From NCBI GenBank assembly GCA_947627175.1, contig CANQVA010000005.1, positions 62,001 to 126,000 on the forward strand: 64,000 bases of DNA, in the 5' to 3' direction. This DNA is from an uncultured Ruminococcus sp. (GTDB lineage: Bacteria; Bacillota; Clostridia; Oscillospirales; Ruminococcaceae). Made by a program: the position numbers and the translations under genes. The notes below the pieces were generated by a model. That model was given only the letters and a program-made list of their open reading frames with translations. It did not search any database and had not been told where the DNA came from. Numbering within the stretch: the first letter of the stretch is position 1; every line of letters starts with the position of its first letter. Below are positions 18,620 to 26,160 of the stretch, piece by piece.

Positions 18620-18869
18620 AATTAACCTCGTGAACTGTGCCACCTGTGCTTTCTAACTGTGCTATAGATTTTTCAAGTCGTGTCATATTCTCATCAGAAT
18701 AGAACGGATCAGCAGTTAATTCAAACGGTATGCGGTGTTCTCTGCCCACTTTTTTCAAAAAAACTGTGATTGCTGCCGACATAGTAAGCCCCATGTCGTT
18801 CAATGCACGCTCCGCACTTTGTTTTACATCTTCATCAATGCGGAAACTAACCTGTGTTGTGTTTGCCAT
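18612..18869 (-). CDS. relB: RelB/DinJ-family antitoxin
   Basis: An 85-residue antitoxin. The N terminus QVSFRIDEDVKQSAERAL is the ribbon-helix-helix DNA-binding half. VGREHRIPFELTADPFYSDE is the linker region, and the acidic C terminus wraps the toxin. AAAGGGG precedes the ATG. The consensus promoter at 18893-18921 overlaps imperfect inverted repeats, in line with autorepression by the antitoxin-toxin complex. It overlaps yoeB by 8 bases. Two other relB remnants lie 3 kb away in the same island, both without a toxin. Confidence 0.92.
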   Translation of the reverse strand: MANTTQVSFRIDEDVKQSAERALNDMGLTMSAAITVFLKKVGREHRIPFELTADPFYSDENMTRLEKSIAQLESTGGTVHEVNYD

Positions 18870-18892
18870 ACTATCAGCCCCTTTCTGATTTT

Positions 18893-18921
18893 ATTGTATC
18901 ACAAATAATATTGTTTGTCAA
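18893..18921 (-). promoter_or_regulatory. Promoter/operator of relB-yoeB
   Basis: Minus strand TTGACA (18916-18921) and TACAAT (18893-18898), 17-base spacer. ACAAA/TGTTTGT symmetry inside the spacer is a plausible antitoxin operator. Confidence 0.8.
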
Positions 18922-19012
18922 GCATTTGTTTTACAATTTCAATGATTTTCCTTTGCCAAGTGAAGTGCTTGATGTTAGCGAGGAGGCTGTCGGAACTAAA
19001 ACTTTCACCTCG

Positions 19013-19083
19013 CTGCGACCTGCGGGCAACGTACCTCGCAAACGCTATCATAATAACACCATATTTTATTTTGATTTACAAGG
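19013..19083 (+). repeat. Long imperfect inverted repeat, left arm
   Basis: Complementary to 19326-19395 with scattered mismatches and small gaps; shared blocks include CAAAATAAA, TGGTGTT and GTTGC. It encloses 242 bases of AT-rich sequence. Confidence 0.7.
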
Positions 19084-19102
19084 ATACTTTTTTAACAAAT
19101 GC

Positions 19103-19152
19103 TAATATATAATACTAATATAGTAATTAGTAATCGCCGTTTTTGTGCAAAA
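19103..19152 (+). repeat. 50-bp direct repeat, copy A
   Basis: Matches 19243-19292 at an offset of exactly 140 bases, sharing ATATAATACTAATATAGTAA and then AATCGCCG and TTTGTGCAAAA. Confidence 0.75.
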
Positions 19153-19242
19153 TGCAGACAGACTTGTTGTAAGTAACCGCAAATTTTTTTCGCTAAGTTC
19201 AAAAAATTCGCTAAAAAAATATTTTTGCATTTTGCCAAAAAC

Positions 19243-19292
19243 TTATATATAATACTAATATAGTAATTGGCAATCGCCGCATTTGTGCAAAA
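19243..19292 (+). repeat. 50-bp direct repeat, copy B
   Basis: The second copy of the 19103-19152 unit, with a few substitutions. Both lie between the arms of the long inverted repeat. Confidence 0.75.
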
Positions 19293-19325
19293 AAGTAGAA
19301 AACTAACGTTTTCCGACTGAGTCGC

Positions 19326-19395
19326 CCTTGCAATCAAAATAAATGGTGTTGTTTAAAAAGCGTTGCGGAGGTAGCGTGCCCGCAACCGGTCGCAG
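19326..19395 (-). repeat. Long imperfect inverted repeat, right arm
   Basis: The reverse complement of the left arm at 19013-19083, with about 70% or better identity by eye. Confidence 0.7.
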
Positions 19396-19561
19396 ACAGC
19401 AGACAGAGGGATAACTATATTGATTGCGATAACGGCCGAGACTTAGACTTCCGCCCAAGAAATTAGCCGAGGGGAACGAATCAGAACGGCAACAGAACAG
19501 CGGGCTTGAGACCCGGAGAAGCAAAAGACCCTCAGGCTAATGGGGGCTTTTTTGTTAAATT

Positions 19562-19587
19562 ACTTATATTTGGTGCAATAAGTGATA
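19562..19587 (+). repeat. 26-bp direct repeat, right copy
   Basis: Identical to 15454-15479. Only the right half of the left copy's 11-bp hairpin is present here. It lies six bases from the terminator that follows parC. Confidence 0.85.
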
Positions 19588-19592
19588 CAGCG

Positions 19593-19618
19593 AAAACTAC
19601 GAATTTTTTCGTAGTTTT
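19593..19618. terminator. Terminator downstream of parC
   Basis: A 10-bp stem AAAACTACGA (19593-19602) / TCGTAGTTTT (19609-19618) with T-runs. It can stop parC transcription and also reads in the plus direction. Confidence 0.75.
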
Positions 19619-19628
19619 TTGCTTTTAA

Positions 19629-21863
19629 TTAGTATAATGAAAGTTGATTTGTGTCCCCTAATTCTTTATCAGGTCGTCCGGCGGTCGGTATACATTTAGC
19701 ACGATATTTTTCAAGGTTGACTGTTTCGTCATCAGAAAGTTTTTTTGCGGATACAATTACCGAATTTTTTTTCATTGTCATTACTTGTACGCCTTGTGAA
19801 TCTCTTGTAACTTTTGGAAGAATCATTGATGTATTAAAAACAAGTGCATGATTGCCTGAACTTCTCAGCAATATATCGCAGTCTTCCGTAATGAAAACAG
19901 CATCAACAAGCGGCGATTTATCTGAATATGCGTTTGCAAGTTTTCTGCGGTTAGTTTTTGTTTCATAGGAATTTAAAGGTATTTTTGCGACTTTTCCGTT
20001 TTCATAGAAGAAAACCATATATCCGCTGTAATCAGTTGTGATAACAAGTTTTCTGAAACTTTCGTTTTCGTCAAATGAGAGTTTAGCCGGGATATAGTCC
20101 CCCATTATACTTGCTTTTGCATCGTCGAATGCACTTACTTTTGATTTATAAGCCTGTGCCTTATCTGAAAAGAAAATAAGTTCTGTTTTGTTTGTCGTTT
20201 CAAAACTTTGGCTTATATAGTCTCCTTCTTTAAGTTTTTGCTCACTGTTCATTCTGAGTGACTGCGGAGTTATTTTCTTGAAGTATCCGCTTGCCGATAC
20301 AAAAATATGTACCGGATAATCGGGTGTATCTTCAATAATTTCAACTTCCTGCTCAACGTTTTCGCATATAAGTGTTTTTCTTGGCTGACTGTAATTTTTT
20401 ATAACATCATTAAGTTCTTTGATTATTATTTTACGTATTTTTTTCTTGTCCTGAAGAATTGCTTCCATATCAGCAATATCTTTTTTCAGGCTTTCAACTT
20501 CCTGAATACGTTTTAGAATATATTGTTTATTGATATTACGGAGTTTTATTTCTGCGACATATTCCGCCTGCTCCGTGTCTATGTTAAATGTTTTTTCGAG
20601 ATTTGGCACAACATCGTTTTCGTTTTGTGTTTCACGTATAATTTTTATTGCTTTATCAAGGTCAAGCAGGATTTTTGAAAGTGCCTCAATAAGATGTAAT
20701 TTTGCCTTTTTATTCTGTAAATCATGGTATGTTCTGCGGTGAATACACTCTTCACGAAATGCCGTCCATTCTGTCAGAATCTCACGCACACCCATTACTT
20801 TAGGTGTACCTGCTATCAGTATATTGAAATTACAAGCGTAGTTGTCCTGAAGTGGTGTAAGTCTGTAAAGTTTCTGCATAAGTTTGTCAGGGTCAGTATT
20901 TCTTTTAAGGTCAATAGCAATTTTCAGACCGTCAATGTCGGTTTCGTCACGGATATATGAAATTTCACGTATTTTTCCGGATTTTACAAGTTCAACTATT
21001 TTATCTATAATTGCTTCAATGGTTGTTGTATATGGAATCTGAGTAATTTCAATACAATTGGCGGATTTATCATAACGGTACTGTGAACGCACTTTTATAC
21101 TTCCCCTGCCCGTTTCACATATTTTTCTTAGTTCGTTTTCATCATACAGCATAAGCCCACCGCTTGGGAAGTCAGGGCCTTTCAAAGTAGTAAGAATATC
21201 ATGTTCCGGATTTTTCATAAGTGCTATTGTAGTTTCACATACTTCCGCAAGATTGAACGGACATACATTGCTCGCCATTGAAACTGCTATACCTGTATTT
21301 GAATTTACTAAAACTGTCGGAAACGTTGCCGGTAAAAGTGTAGGTTCCTGCATTGTGTTATCATAGTTAGGTACAAAGTCAACTGTTTCCTTGTCTATAT
21401 CACGGAAAAGCTCATTACAGATTTTTTCAAGTTTTACTTCTGTATAACGTGGTGCGGCGAAATGCATCTTACTTGAATAAGCCTTTCCGAAATTTCCCTT
21501 TGAATCAATATATGGGTGCAGAAGTGCTTCATTTCCTCTCGTCATACGTACAAGTGTTTCATATATAGCCTGGTCGCCATGAGGATTCAATTTCATTGTT
21601 TCGCCGACTACATTCGCAGACTTTGAACGCTCTTTGTCGGGATTAAGCAATCCCCTCTTGTACATCATATAAAGCAATTTGCGGTGTGACGGCTTGAAAC
21701 CGTCTATTTCAGGCAATGCTCTTGATATAATCACACTCATTGCATACGGCATATAATTCTTTTTAAGAGTGTCTGTAATTTTTTCGTCTATTATACTTCC
21801 CGAACCTTCAATATATGCTTCATGTTTAAAAGCGGGTTTTCTGACTGTTTTTTTTCTTGCCAT
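19629..21863 (-). CDS. parC: DNA topoisomerase IV subunit A (GyrA/ParC family)
   Basis: The cleavage subunit of a type IIA topoisomerase that decatenates chromosomes with ParE. It has 744 residues. MPYAMSVIISRALPEIDGFK opens the winged-helix domain, and APRYTEV holds the active-site Tyr140. A long coiled region (about 380-480) and a six-strand C-terminal propeller of shortened form follow. The sequence is clearly divergent from housekeeping GyrA and pairs with the ParE at 23288-25267, as in the alternative topoisomerase IV of clostridia. Naming it parC rather than gyrA rests on this pairing. It starts after AAGGAG. A GC-rich stem-loop sits in the leader. Confidence 0.88.
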   Translation of the reverse strand: MARKKTVRKPAFKHEAYIEGSGSIIDEKITDTLKKNYMPYAMSVIISRALPEIDGFKPSHRKLLYMMYKRGLLNPDKERSKSANVVGETMKLNPHGDQAIYETLVRMTRGNEALLHPYIDSKGNFGKAYSSKMHFAAPRYTEVKLEKICNELFRDIDKETVDFVPNYDNTMQEPTLLPATFPTVLVNSNTGIAVSMASNVCPFNLAEVCETTIALMKNPEHDILTTLKGPDFPSGGLMLYDENELRKICETGRGSIKVRSQYRYDKSANCIEITQIPYTTTIEAIIDKIVELVKSGKIREISYIRDETDIDGLKIAIDLKRNTDPDKLMQKLYRLTPLQDNYACNFNILIAGTPKVMGVREILTEWTAFREECIHRRTYHDLQNKKAKLHLIEALSKILLDLDKAIKIIRETQNENDVVPNLEKTFNIDTEQAEYVAEIKLRNINKQYILKRIQEVESLKKDIADMEAILQDKKKIRKIIIKELNDVIKNYSQPRKTLICENVEQEVEIIEDTPDYPVHIFVSASGYFKKITPQSLRMNSEQKLKEGDYISQSFETTNKTELIFFSDKAQAYKSKVSAFDDAKASIMGDYIPAKLSFDENESFRKLVITTDYSGYMVFFYENGKVAKIPLNSYETKTNRRKLANAYSDKSPLVDAVFITEDCDILLRSSGNHALVFNTSMILPKVTRDSQGVQVMTMKKNSVIVSAKKLSDDETVNLEKYRAKCIPTAGRPDKELGDTNQLSLY

Positions 21864-21891
21864 TCTATAAAAATCTCCTTTTCATAACCTG

Positions 21892-21954
21892 CTCCGTCGG
21901 TGGTGCTTTTTATATTTTTTTGTGCATAATTCACAGTAGCCCCACGGTGCGGAG
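21892..21954 (-). promoter_or_regulatory. GC-rich stem-loop in the parC leader
   Basis: CTCCG-GTGG-GCT (21892-21906) can pair with AGC-CCAC-CGGAG (21938-21954), interrupted by small bulges, around a T-rich loop. No T-run follows on the minus strand, so it does not look like a terminator. It could be an RNA leader element or a transcript-processing site. Confidence 0.4.
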
Positions 21955-21978
21955 AGTTCATTATTTGTATATAATATA

Positions 21979-23253
21979 CTATTTTTTATACTCTGAATAC
22001 TGTATTGCTATTCTGTTTTCCGGTTGAGTATCGAACATATACAGAAAAGCTAAAAATATATATTCAAGCGGTTTCATTAAAATATATATTATATCTGCTC
22101 TTGTTTGTGTGGTGATATGTTTTGATATCGGATAACCGAATTTATCATAGAAATTTCTTATTATTCTGTGAAATTCCGGCAGGCGTTCCTTTATCAAATC
22201 TTCAAAGGCATTGGCTGTAAGCAGTTGTCTGTTTACTACTATTTTCTTATTAAGGCGTATGCCGTAGCGTACAGGCTTTACTATTTTTTCGTGTCCGCCT
22301 GCCGCTACTGTACAAAGGTAATGACCTTCATATTCCATAGCCGGCGGAGGTATTTGTGTAGAAAAAGTCCAGTCGGCAGTCATTGTAAAGGCTTTTATAA
22401 AACCGTCTGCACCTTGTCCGAGAAGTATATAAAATATTTCACATATTATCACTATCGGCAATATAAGCATAAAGCTGAATGTTGTCATTCCTGATATAGT
22501 TGACATTATTTTGTGAAGTTTCTCCCCTGCTTTCGTCCTGAATACCGTTTCACGCTCATTTGAAAGTCTCACCTGCTCTGTTATGTGATAACGTATTTTT
22601 CTTGCGGAAACTATTATAAGATTAAAATAATATAAGTAAAACAGTATGAAAAAACTGTCAAAGTTACGTGCCATCTGAATTTGTATTATTCCGAAAAGCA
22701 CCAGCATTATTGAAGTGAATGCTATATGAAGTGCAGACTGTAAAGGCGGTGTTTTATATGGTGTTCTTATGCAAAGTAATATCATACTTATAAAGCCTAT
22801 TGCCATGACTAAATTTATTACTGTACCGTATTCATTGTTTAATATTGTATGGTATTCGTCAGGATATACAGCACCTGTATAATCTGTATCGGTAATTTTT
22901 CCATTATCCATAGCAAGTATATAATAGAATCCGCCTAAAATTATAGTAGTTAAATCAATAATTCTTGAGGCATTGTTATTTTTAATCAAATTTCTTAAAT
23001 TAAAGCCTGTAATCACCATAGGCAACCATATAAACGGAATCAGAATCACCATAAGAATAAATGCTGTGCCAATATCACCGGGATCTAATAAAATTAACGA
23101 TATATATGCTATGCTGCAACCTAAAATTATATAAGAATATGATTTGTCGGGTTTGCTTTCGGGGTTTAATTCGTCTATTGTTTTTGAACTCTCTTTTAAT
23201 GCAAATGAAGTTACACAAGCAACAACCAGAGAAAAAGCTATTAAAAAAATCAT
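21979..23253 (-). CDS. DUF6688-like polytopic membrane protein
   Basis: A 424-residue membrane protein with about eight hydrophobic segments, the first at the N terminus. The C-terminal third holds a conserved-looking soluble block: CTVAAGGHEKIVKPVRYG, NRQLLTANAFEDLIKERLPE and FYDKFGYPISK, then a final membrane segment near EYIFLAFLYMFD. I recall this pattern from DUF6688, whose function is not known. AAAGGAA precedes the ATG. It is unusual in lying between parE and parC, 34 bases after the parE stop. A role linked to topoisomerase IV is only suggested by position. Confidence 0.7.
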   Translation of the reverse strand: MIFLIAFSLVVACVTSFALKESSKTIDELNPESKPDKSYSYIILGCSIAYISLILLDPGDIGTAFILMVILIPFIWLPMVITGFNLRNLIKNNNASRIIDLTTIILGGFYYILAMDNGKITDTDYTGAVYPDEYHTILNNEYGTVINLVMAIGFISMILLCIRTPYKTPPLQSALHIAFTSIMLVLFGIIQIQMARNFDSFFILFYLYYFNLIIVSARKIRYHITEQVRLSNERETVFRTKAGEKLHKIMSTISGMTTFSFMLILPIVIICEIFYILLGQGADGFIKAFTMTADWTFSTQIPPPAMEYEGHYLCTVAAGGHEKIVKPVRYGIRLNKKIVVNRQLLTANAFEDLIKERLPEFHRIIRNFYDKFGYPISKHITTQTRADIIYILMKPLEYIFLAFLYMFDTQPENRIAIQYSEYKK

Positions 23254-23287
23254 TTAATCATTCCTTTCAATTAAAATTTTCGTAAAA

Positions 23288-25267
23288 TCAGCTTATATCG
23301 GCAAGTTCAAGATAGTCTGCACCATGTTCGGAAATATACTGTTTTCTGCCCTGTAAGTCATCACCTAAAAGCATTTCAAAAATTTCTGCTGATTCTGTTA
23401 TGTCGTCCGCTGTAACCTTTATTAAACGCCTTGTATCGGGGTTCATGGTAGTAAGTGACATCATGTCGGGTTCATTTTCGCCAAGTCCCTTTGAACGCTG
23501 TATTGTATATTTCTTATTCTTTATGAGTTTAAGAATGTGCTGTTTTTCCTGTTCGGTATATGCGAAATATGTTTTTTCCTTTGTGTTGATTTCAAACAGC
23601 GGAGATTCTGCTATATATACATAACCCTTTTCAATAAGTGTCGGTGTAAGTCTGTAAAGCATGGTGAGAATAAGTGTTCTAATCTGAAAACCGTCAACAT
23701 CGGCATCTGTACAGATAACTATTTTACTCCAGCGGAAATTGTCTATATTGAATGTTGATAAATCTTTGTTTGCTTTTGTATTGACTTCTACTCCACAACC
23801 CAATACTTTTATAAGGTCTGTTATAATCTCACTCCTGAATATCTTTGTATACTCTGCTTTAAGGCAATTCAGAATTTTACCCCTTACAGGAATTACCGCC
23901 TGAAATTCAGCATCACGTGCAAGTTTTACAGAACCTAATGCGGAATCACCCTCAACTATATATATTTCACGTCTTGTAACATCTTTTGTACGGCAGTCAA
24001 CAAATTTTTCAACCATATTTGAAAGGTCAATACTTCCTGTCAGCTTTTTCTTTACGTTAAGACGGACTTTTTCAGCGTTTTCCCTGCTCCTTTTATTTAT
24101 GAGAACCTGCTCGGAAATTTTCTGTGCTTCGTCGGGATTCTCTATAAAATATATTTCAAGCTGATGTTTCAGAAAGTCCGTCATAGCCTCACGAATAAAT
24201 TTATTTGTAATGGCTTTTTTAGTCTGATTTTCATATGAAGTCTGTGTTGAAAATGATGATGATACAAGCACAAGACATTCTTCAACATCAACATAGTTTA
24301 TTTTGCTTTCGTTCTTCTGATAACCGTTGTTCTGCTTTATATAGCTGTCAATCTGATATACAAACGCACGTTTTACAGCATCTTCCGGAGAACCACCATG
24401 TTCAAGAAAACTTGAATTATGATAATATTCTGTTAGTTTCACCTTATTTGAAAAAGTTACAGCAACATCAAATTTTACTTTGTATTCAGGTTTGTCGTCA
24501 CGGTCACGCCCCTTTTTTTCAGCGTTCCAGTGCTGAATAGATGTAAGGGCATTTTCCCCTGCTATTTCTGTTACATAGTCTGTAATGCCGTTTTCATATA
24601 TGAACTCTGTTTCCGTGAAGTCGCCGTTTTCGTCCTCTGAACGGAAAATAAAAAGCACATTCGGATTTACTACGGCTTGTCTTTTGAGTATATCACAGAA
24701 ATATTCATCAGGTACCGCTATATCAGTAAACACTTCAAGGTCAGGTCGCCAGCGTGTTTTAGTTCCCGTCTGTTTTTTACGGCAAGGTTCTTTCTTCAGC
24801 CCGCCTATATTATCACCCTTTTCAAAATGAAGATTATATTTAAATCCGTCACGTATTACTTCAACGTCCATAAATTCAGACGAAAATTGTGTTGCACAAA
24901 GTCCCAGACCGTTAAGACCGAGTGAAAATTCATAAGATTCTGCTGTATCATCGTATTTTCCGCCGGCATAAAGTTCACAATAGACAAGTTCCCAGTTATA
25001 ACGCTGTTCATTGTTATTGAAATCAACAGGACAGCCACGCCCGAAATCCTCAACTTCTATGTCATGATTTCTGTAATGTGTGATGATTATTTTATTGCCG
25101 TATCCTTCACGAGCTTCATCTATTGAGTTTGATATAACTTCAAATACGGAATGTTCACAGCCGTCAAGACCGTCTGAACCGAATATTACGGCAGGACGTT
25201 TTCTTACTTTGTCCGCACCTTTTAACATTGTAATACTGTCGTTTCCATAGTCATTTCTTTTAGCCAT
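23288..25267 (-). CDS. parE: DNA topoisomerase IV subunit B (GyrB/ParE family)
   Basis: The ATPase subunit of topoisomerase IV. The start ATG 25267 gives 659 residues. VFEVISNSIDEAREGYG is the GHKL ATP-binding helix, DFGRGCPVDF the next motif, GLNGLGLCATQF the lid. The Toprim part shows YIVEGDSALGSVKLARD, RGKILNCLKAE and ICTDADVDGFQI. The family-typical PLFEI and RSKGLGENEPDMM follow. A longer TTG start at 25300 abuts AAAGGAG with no spacing. A perfect 8-bp hairpin separates that ribosome binding site from the ATG, a possible translational control point. Confidence 0.9.
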   Translation of the reverse strand: MAKRNDYGNDSITMLKGADKVRKRPAVIFGSDGLDGCEHSVFEVISNSIDEAREGYGNKIIITHYRNHDIEVEDFGRGCPVDFNNNEQRYNWELVYCELYAGGKYDDTAESYEFSLGLNGLGLCATQFSSEFMDVEVIRDGFKYNLHFEKGDNIGGLKKEPCRKKQTGTKTRWRPDLEVFTDIAVPDEYFCDILKRQAVVNPNVLFIFRSEDENGDFTETEFIYENGITDYVTEIAGENALTSIQHWNAEKKGRDRDDKPEYKVKFDVAVTFSNKVKLTEYYHNSSFLEHGGSPEDAVKRAFVYQIDSYIKQNNGYQKNESKINYVDVEECLVLVSSSFSTQTSYENQTKKAITNKFIREAMTDFLKHQLEIYFIENPDEAQKISEQVLINKRSRENAEKVRLNVKKKLTGSIDLSNMVEKFVDCRTKDVTRREIYIVEGDSALGSVKLARDAEFQAVIPVRGKILNCLKAEYTKIFRSEIITDLIKVLGCGVEVNTKANKDLSTFNIDNFRWSKIVICTDADVDGFQIRTLILTMLYRLTPTLIEKGYVYIAESPLFEINTKEKTYFAYTEQEKQHILKLIKNKKYTIQRSKGLGENEPDMMSLTTMNPDTRRLIKVTADDITESAEIFEMLLGDDLQGRKQYISEHGADYLELADIS

Positions 25268-25272
25268 ATTTT

Positions 25273-25303
25273 TTGTAAGCTGTTTTAAAAAAAACAGCAA
25301 CTC
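25273..25303 (-). promoter_or_regulatory. Hairpin between ribosome binding site and start codon of parE
   Basis: On the minus strand AAAGGAG is followed by TT, a perfect stem GCTGTTTT / AAAACAGC with a four-T loop, then about 11 bases to the ATG. Folding would bring the ribosome binding site to within about 13 bases of the start. Confidence 0.6.
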
Positions 25304-25332
25304 CTTTCTTTTTTATAAAAACATTCTTTAAT

Positions 25333-25361
25333 ATAATACCACATTTCAGAAATATTTGCAA
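25333..25361 (-). promoter_or_regulatory. Promoter of the parE operon
   Basis: Minus strand TTGCAA (25356-25361) and TATTAT (25333-25338), 17-base spacer. Confidence 0.7.
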
Positions 25362-25429
25362 GAAAAAATTTTCAAAAAAAGAACTATTGTTCAAGCCTAT
25401 CCGCATAATATATCTCGGAGGTGTTATAA

Positions 25430-26113
25430 ATGTTTATTGAACTTATAAAAAATCTTTTTTTCTTTGCACTCCATATCGAGGGGAATAACGCTTTCCCAAA
25501 ACCGCTTTCCAAAAAAGAAGAGGAAGAATGTTTTATTAAAATGGCTGATGGTGATAAATCCGCACGCAATAAGCTTATAGAGCATAATCTCAGACTTGTC
25601 GCACATATAGTAAAAAAATATGCATTGACTGTCCCTGAACAAGATGAATTGATATCAATCGGCACTATAGGACTTATAAAGGCTGTTTCTACTTTTGACT
25701 ATACAAACGGGGCAAAATTTGCTACATATGCAAGCAGGTGCATTGACAACGAAATACTTATGAGTTTTCGCTCCGCAAAGAAAACAGCCGGAGATGTATA
25801 TATAAATGAACCTGTGGAAATAGATAAAGACGGAAATGCTCTGACTTTAATGGATTTGATTGATGACGGAATAGACATTCACGAACAAGTTGATTTAATG
25901 ATACGTTCACGGCAATTATATAAATTTCTTGACAAATGCCTTGACAAGCGTGAACTTGATATAATAATATACCGTTACGGTCTTTACGGAAAAAGTCCGC
26001 ACACTCAGAGTGAAACGTCAAAAAAGTTAAATATTTCACGTTCATATGTGTCAAGACTTGAAAAGAAAGCTATTGAAAAACTAAAGAAAATGTACGATAC
26101 TACGCCATTTTAA
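25430..26113 (+). CDS. sigK: Sporulation sigma factor SigK-like
   Basis: A sigma-70 family factor of the late mother-cell SigK/SigE type. The hydrophobic N-terminal pro-like segment FIELIKNLFFFALHIEG precedes NNAFPKPLSKKEEEE, matching the SigK opening. Region 2 has RNKLIEHNLRLVAHIVKKY and DELISIGTIGLIKAVSTFD. Region 4 is SETSKKLNISRSYVSRLEKK. Length 227 is normal and the gene is not interrupted by a skin element. CGGAGGTG precedes the start. CATAATAT at 25410-25417 resembles a SigE-type -10, but no clear -35 is visible. Its presence implies an endospore former. Confidence 0.88.
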   Translation: MFIELIKNLFFFALHIEGNNAFPKPLSKKEEEECFIKMADGDKSARNKLIEHNLRLVAHIVKKYALTVPEQDELISIGTIGLIKAVSTFDYTNGAKFATYASRCIDNEILMSFRSAKKTAGDVYINEPVEIDKDGNALTLMDLIDDGIDIHEQVDLMIRSRQLYKFLDKCLDKRELDIIIYRYGLYGKSPHTQSETSKKLNISRSYVSRLEKKAIEKLKKMYDTTPF

Positions 26114-26134
26114 TTCAAAAAATTAACTCAAAAA

Positions 26135-26160
26135 AACAGACCTGCTCATTCAGGTCTGTT
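26135..26160. terminator. Bidirectional terminator between sigK and dnaI
   Basis: AACAGACCTG (26135-26144) / CAGGTCTGTT (26151-26160) with A- and T-runs outside. The dnaI stop codon lies inside the hairpin. Confidence 0.85.

Larger units (their letters stand above)
18922..19560. other. Gene-free repeat-rich region beside parC
   Basis: Between the relB promoter and the right 26-bp repeat there is no credible gene. The stretch holds a pair of inverted repeats (19013-19083 and 19326-19395), a direct repeat in the loop (19103-19152 and 19243-19292), a GCAAAATGCA/TGCATTTTGC hairpin, and a possible plus-strand terminator ending in a T-run at 19550-19556. Short frames on each arm encode similar peptides (LRPAGNVPRKR and LRPVAGTLPPQR), which I read as repeat-family shadows rather than genes. 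Confidence 0.6.

Noticed and set aside
18854-19105. Plus-strand open frame of 83 residues
   Set aside because: It covers one arm of the inverted repeat and shares its peptide with the opposite-strand frame on the other arm; no ribosome site, so a repeat shadow.
19303-19524. Minus-strand open frame of 73 residues
   Set aside because: The same reason: it lies on the right repeat arm and has no ribosome binding site or family match.
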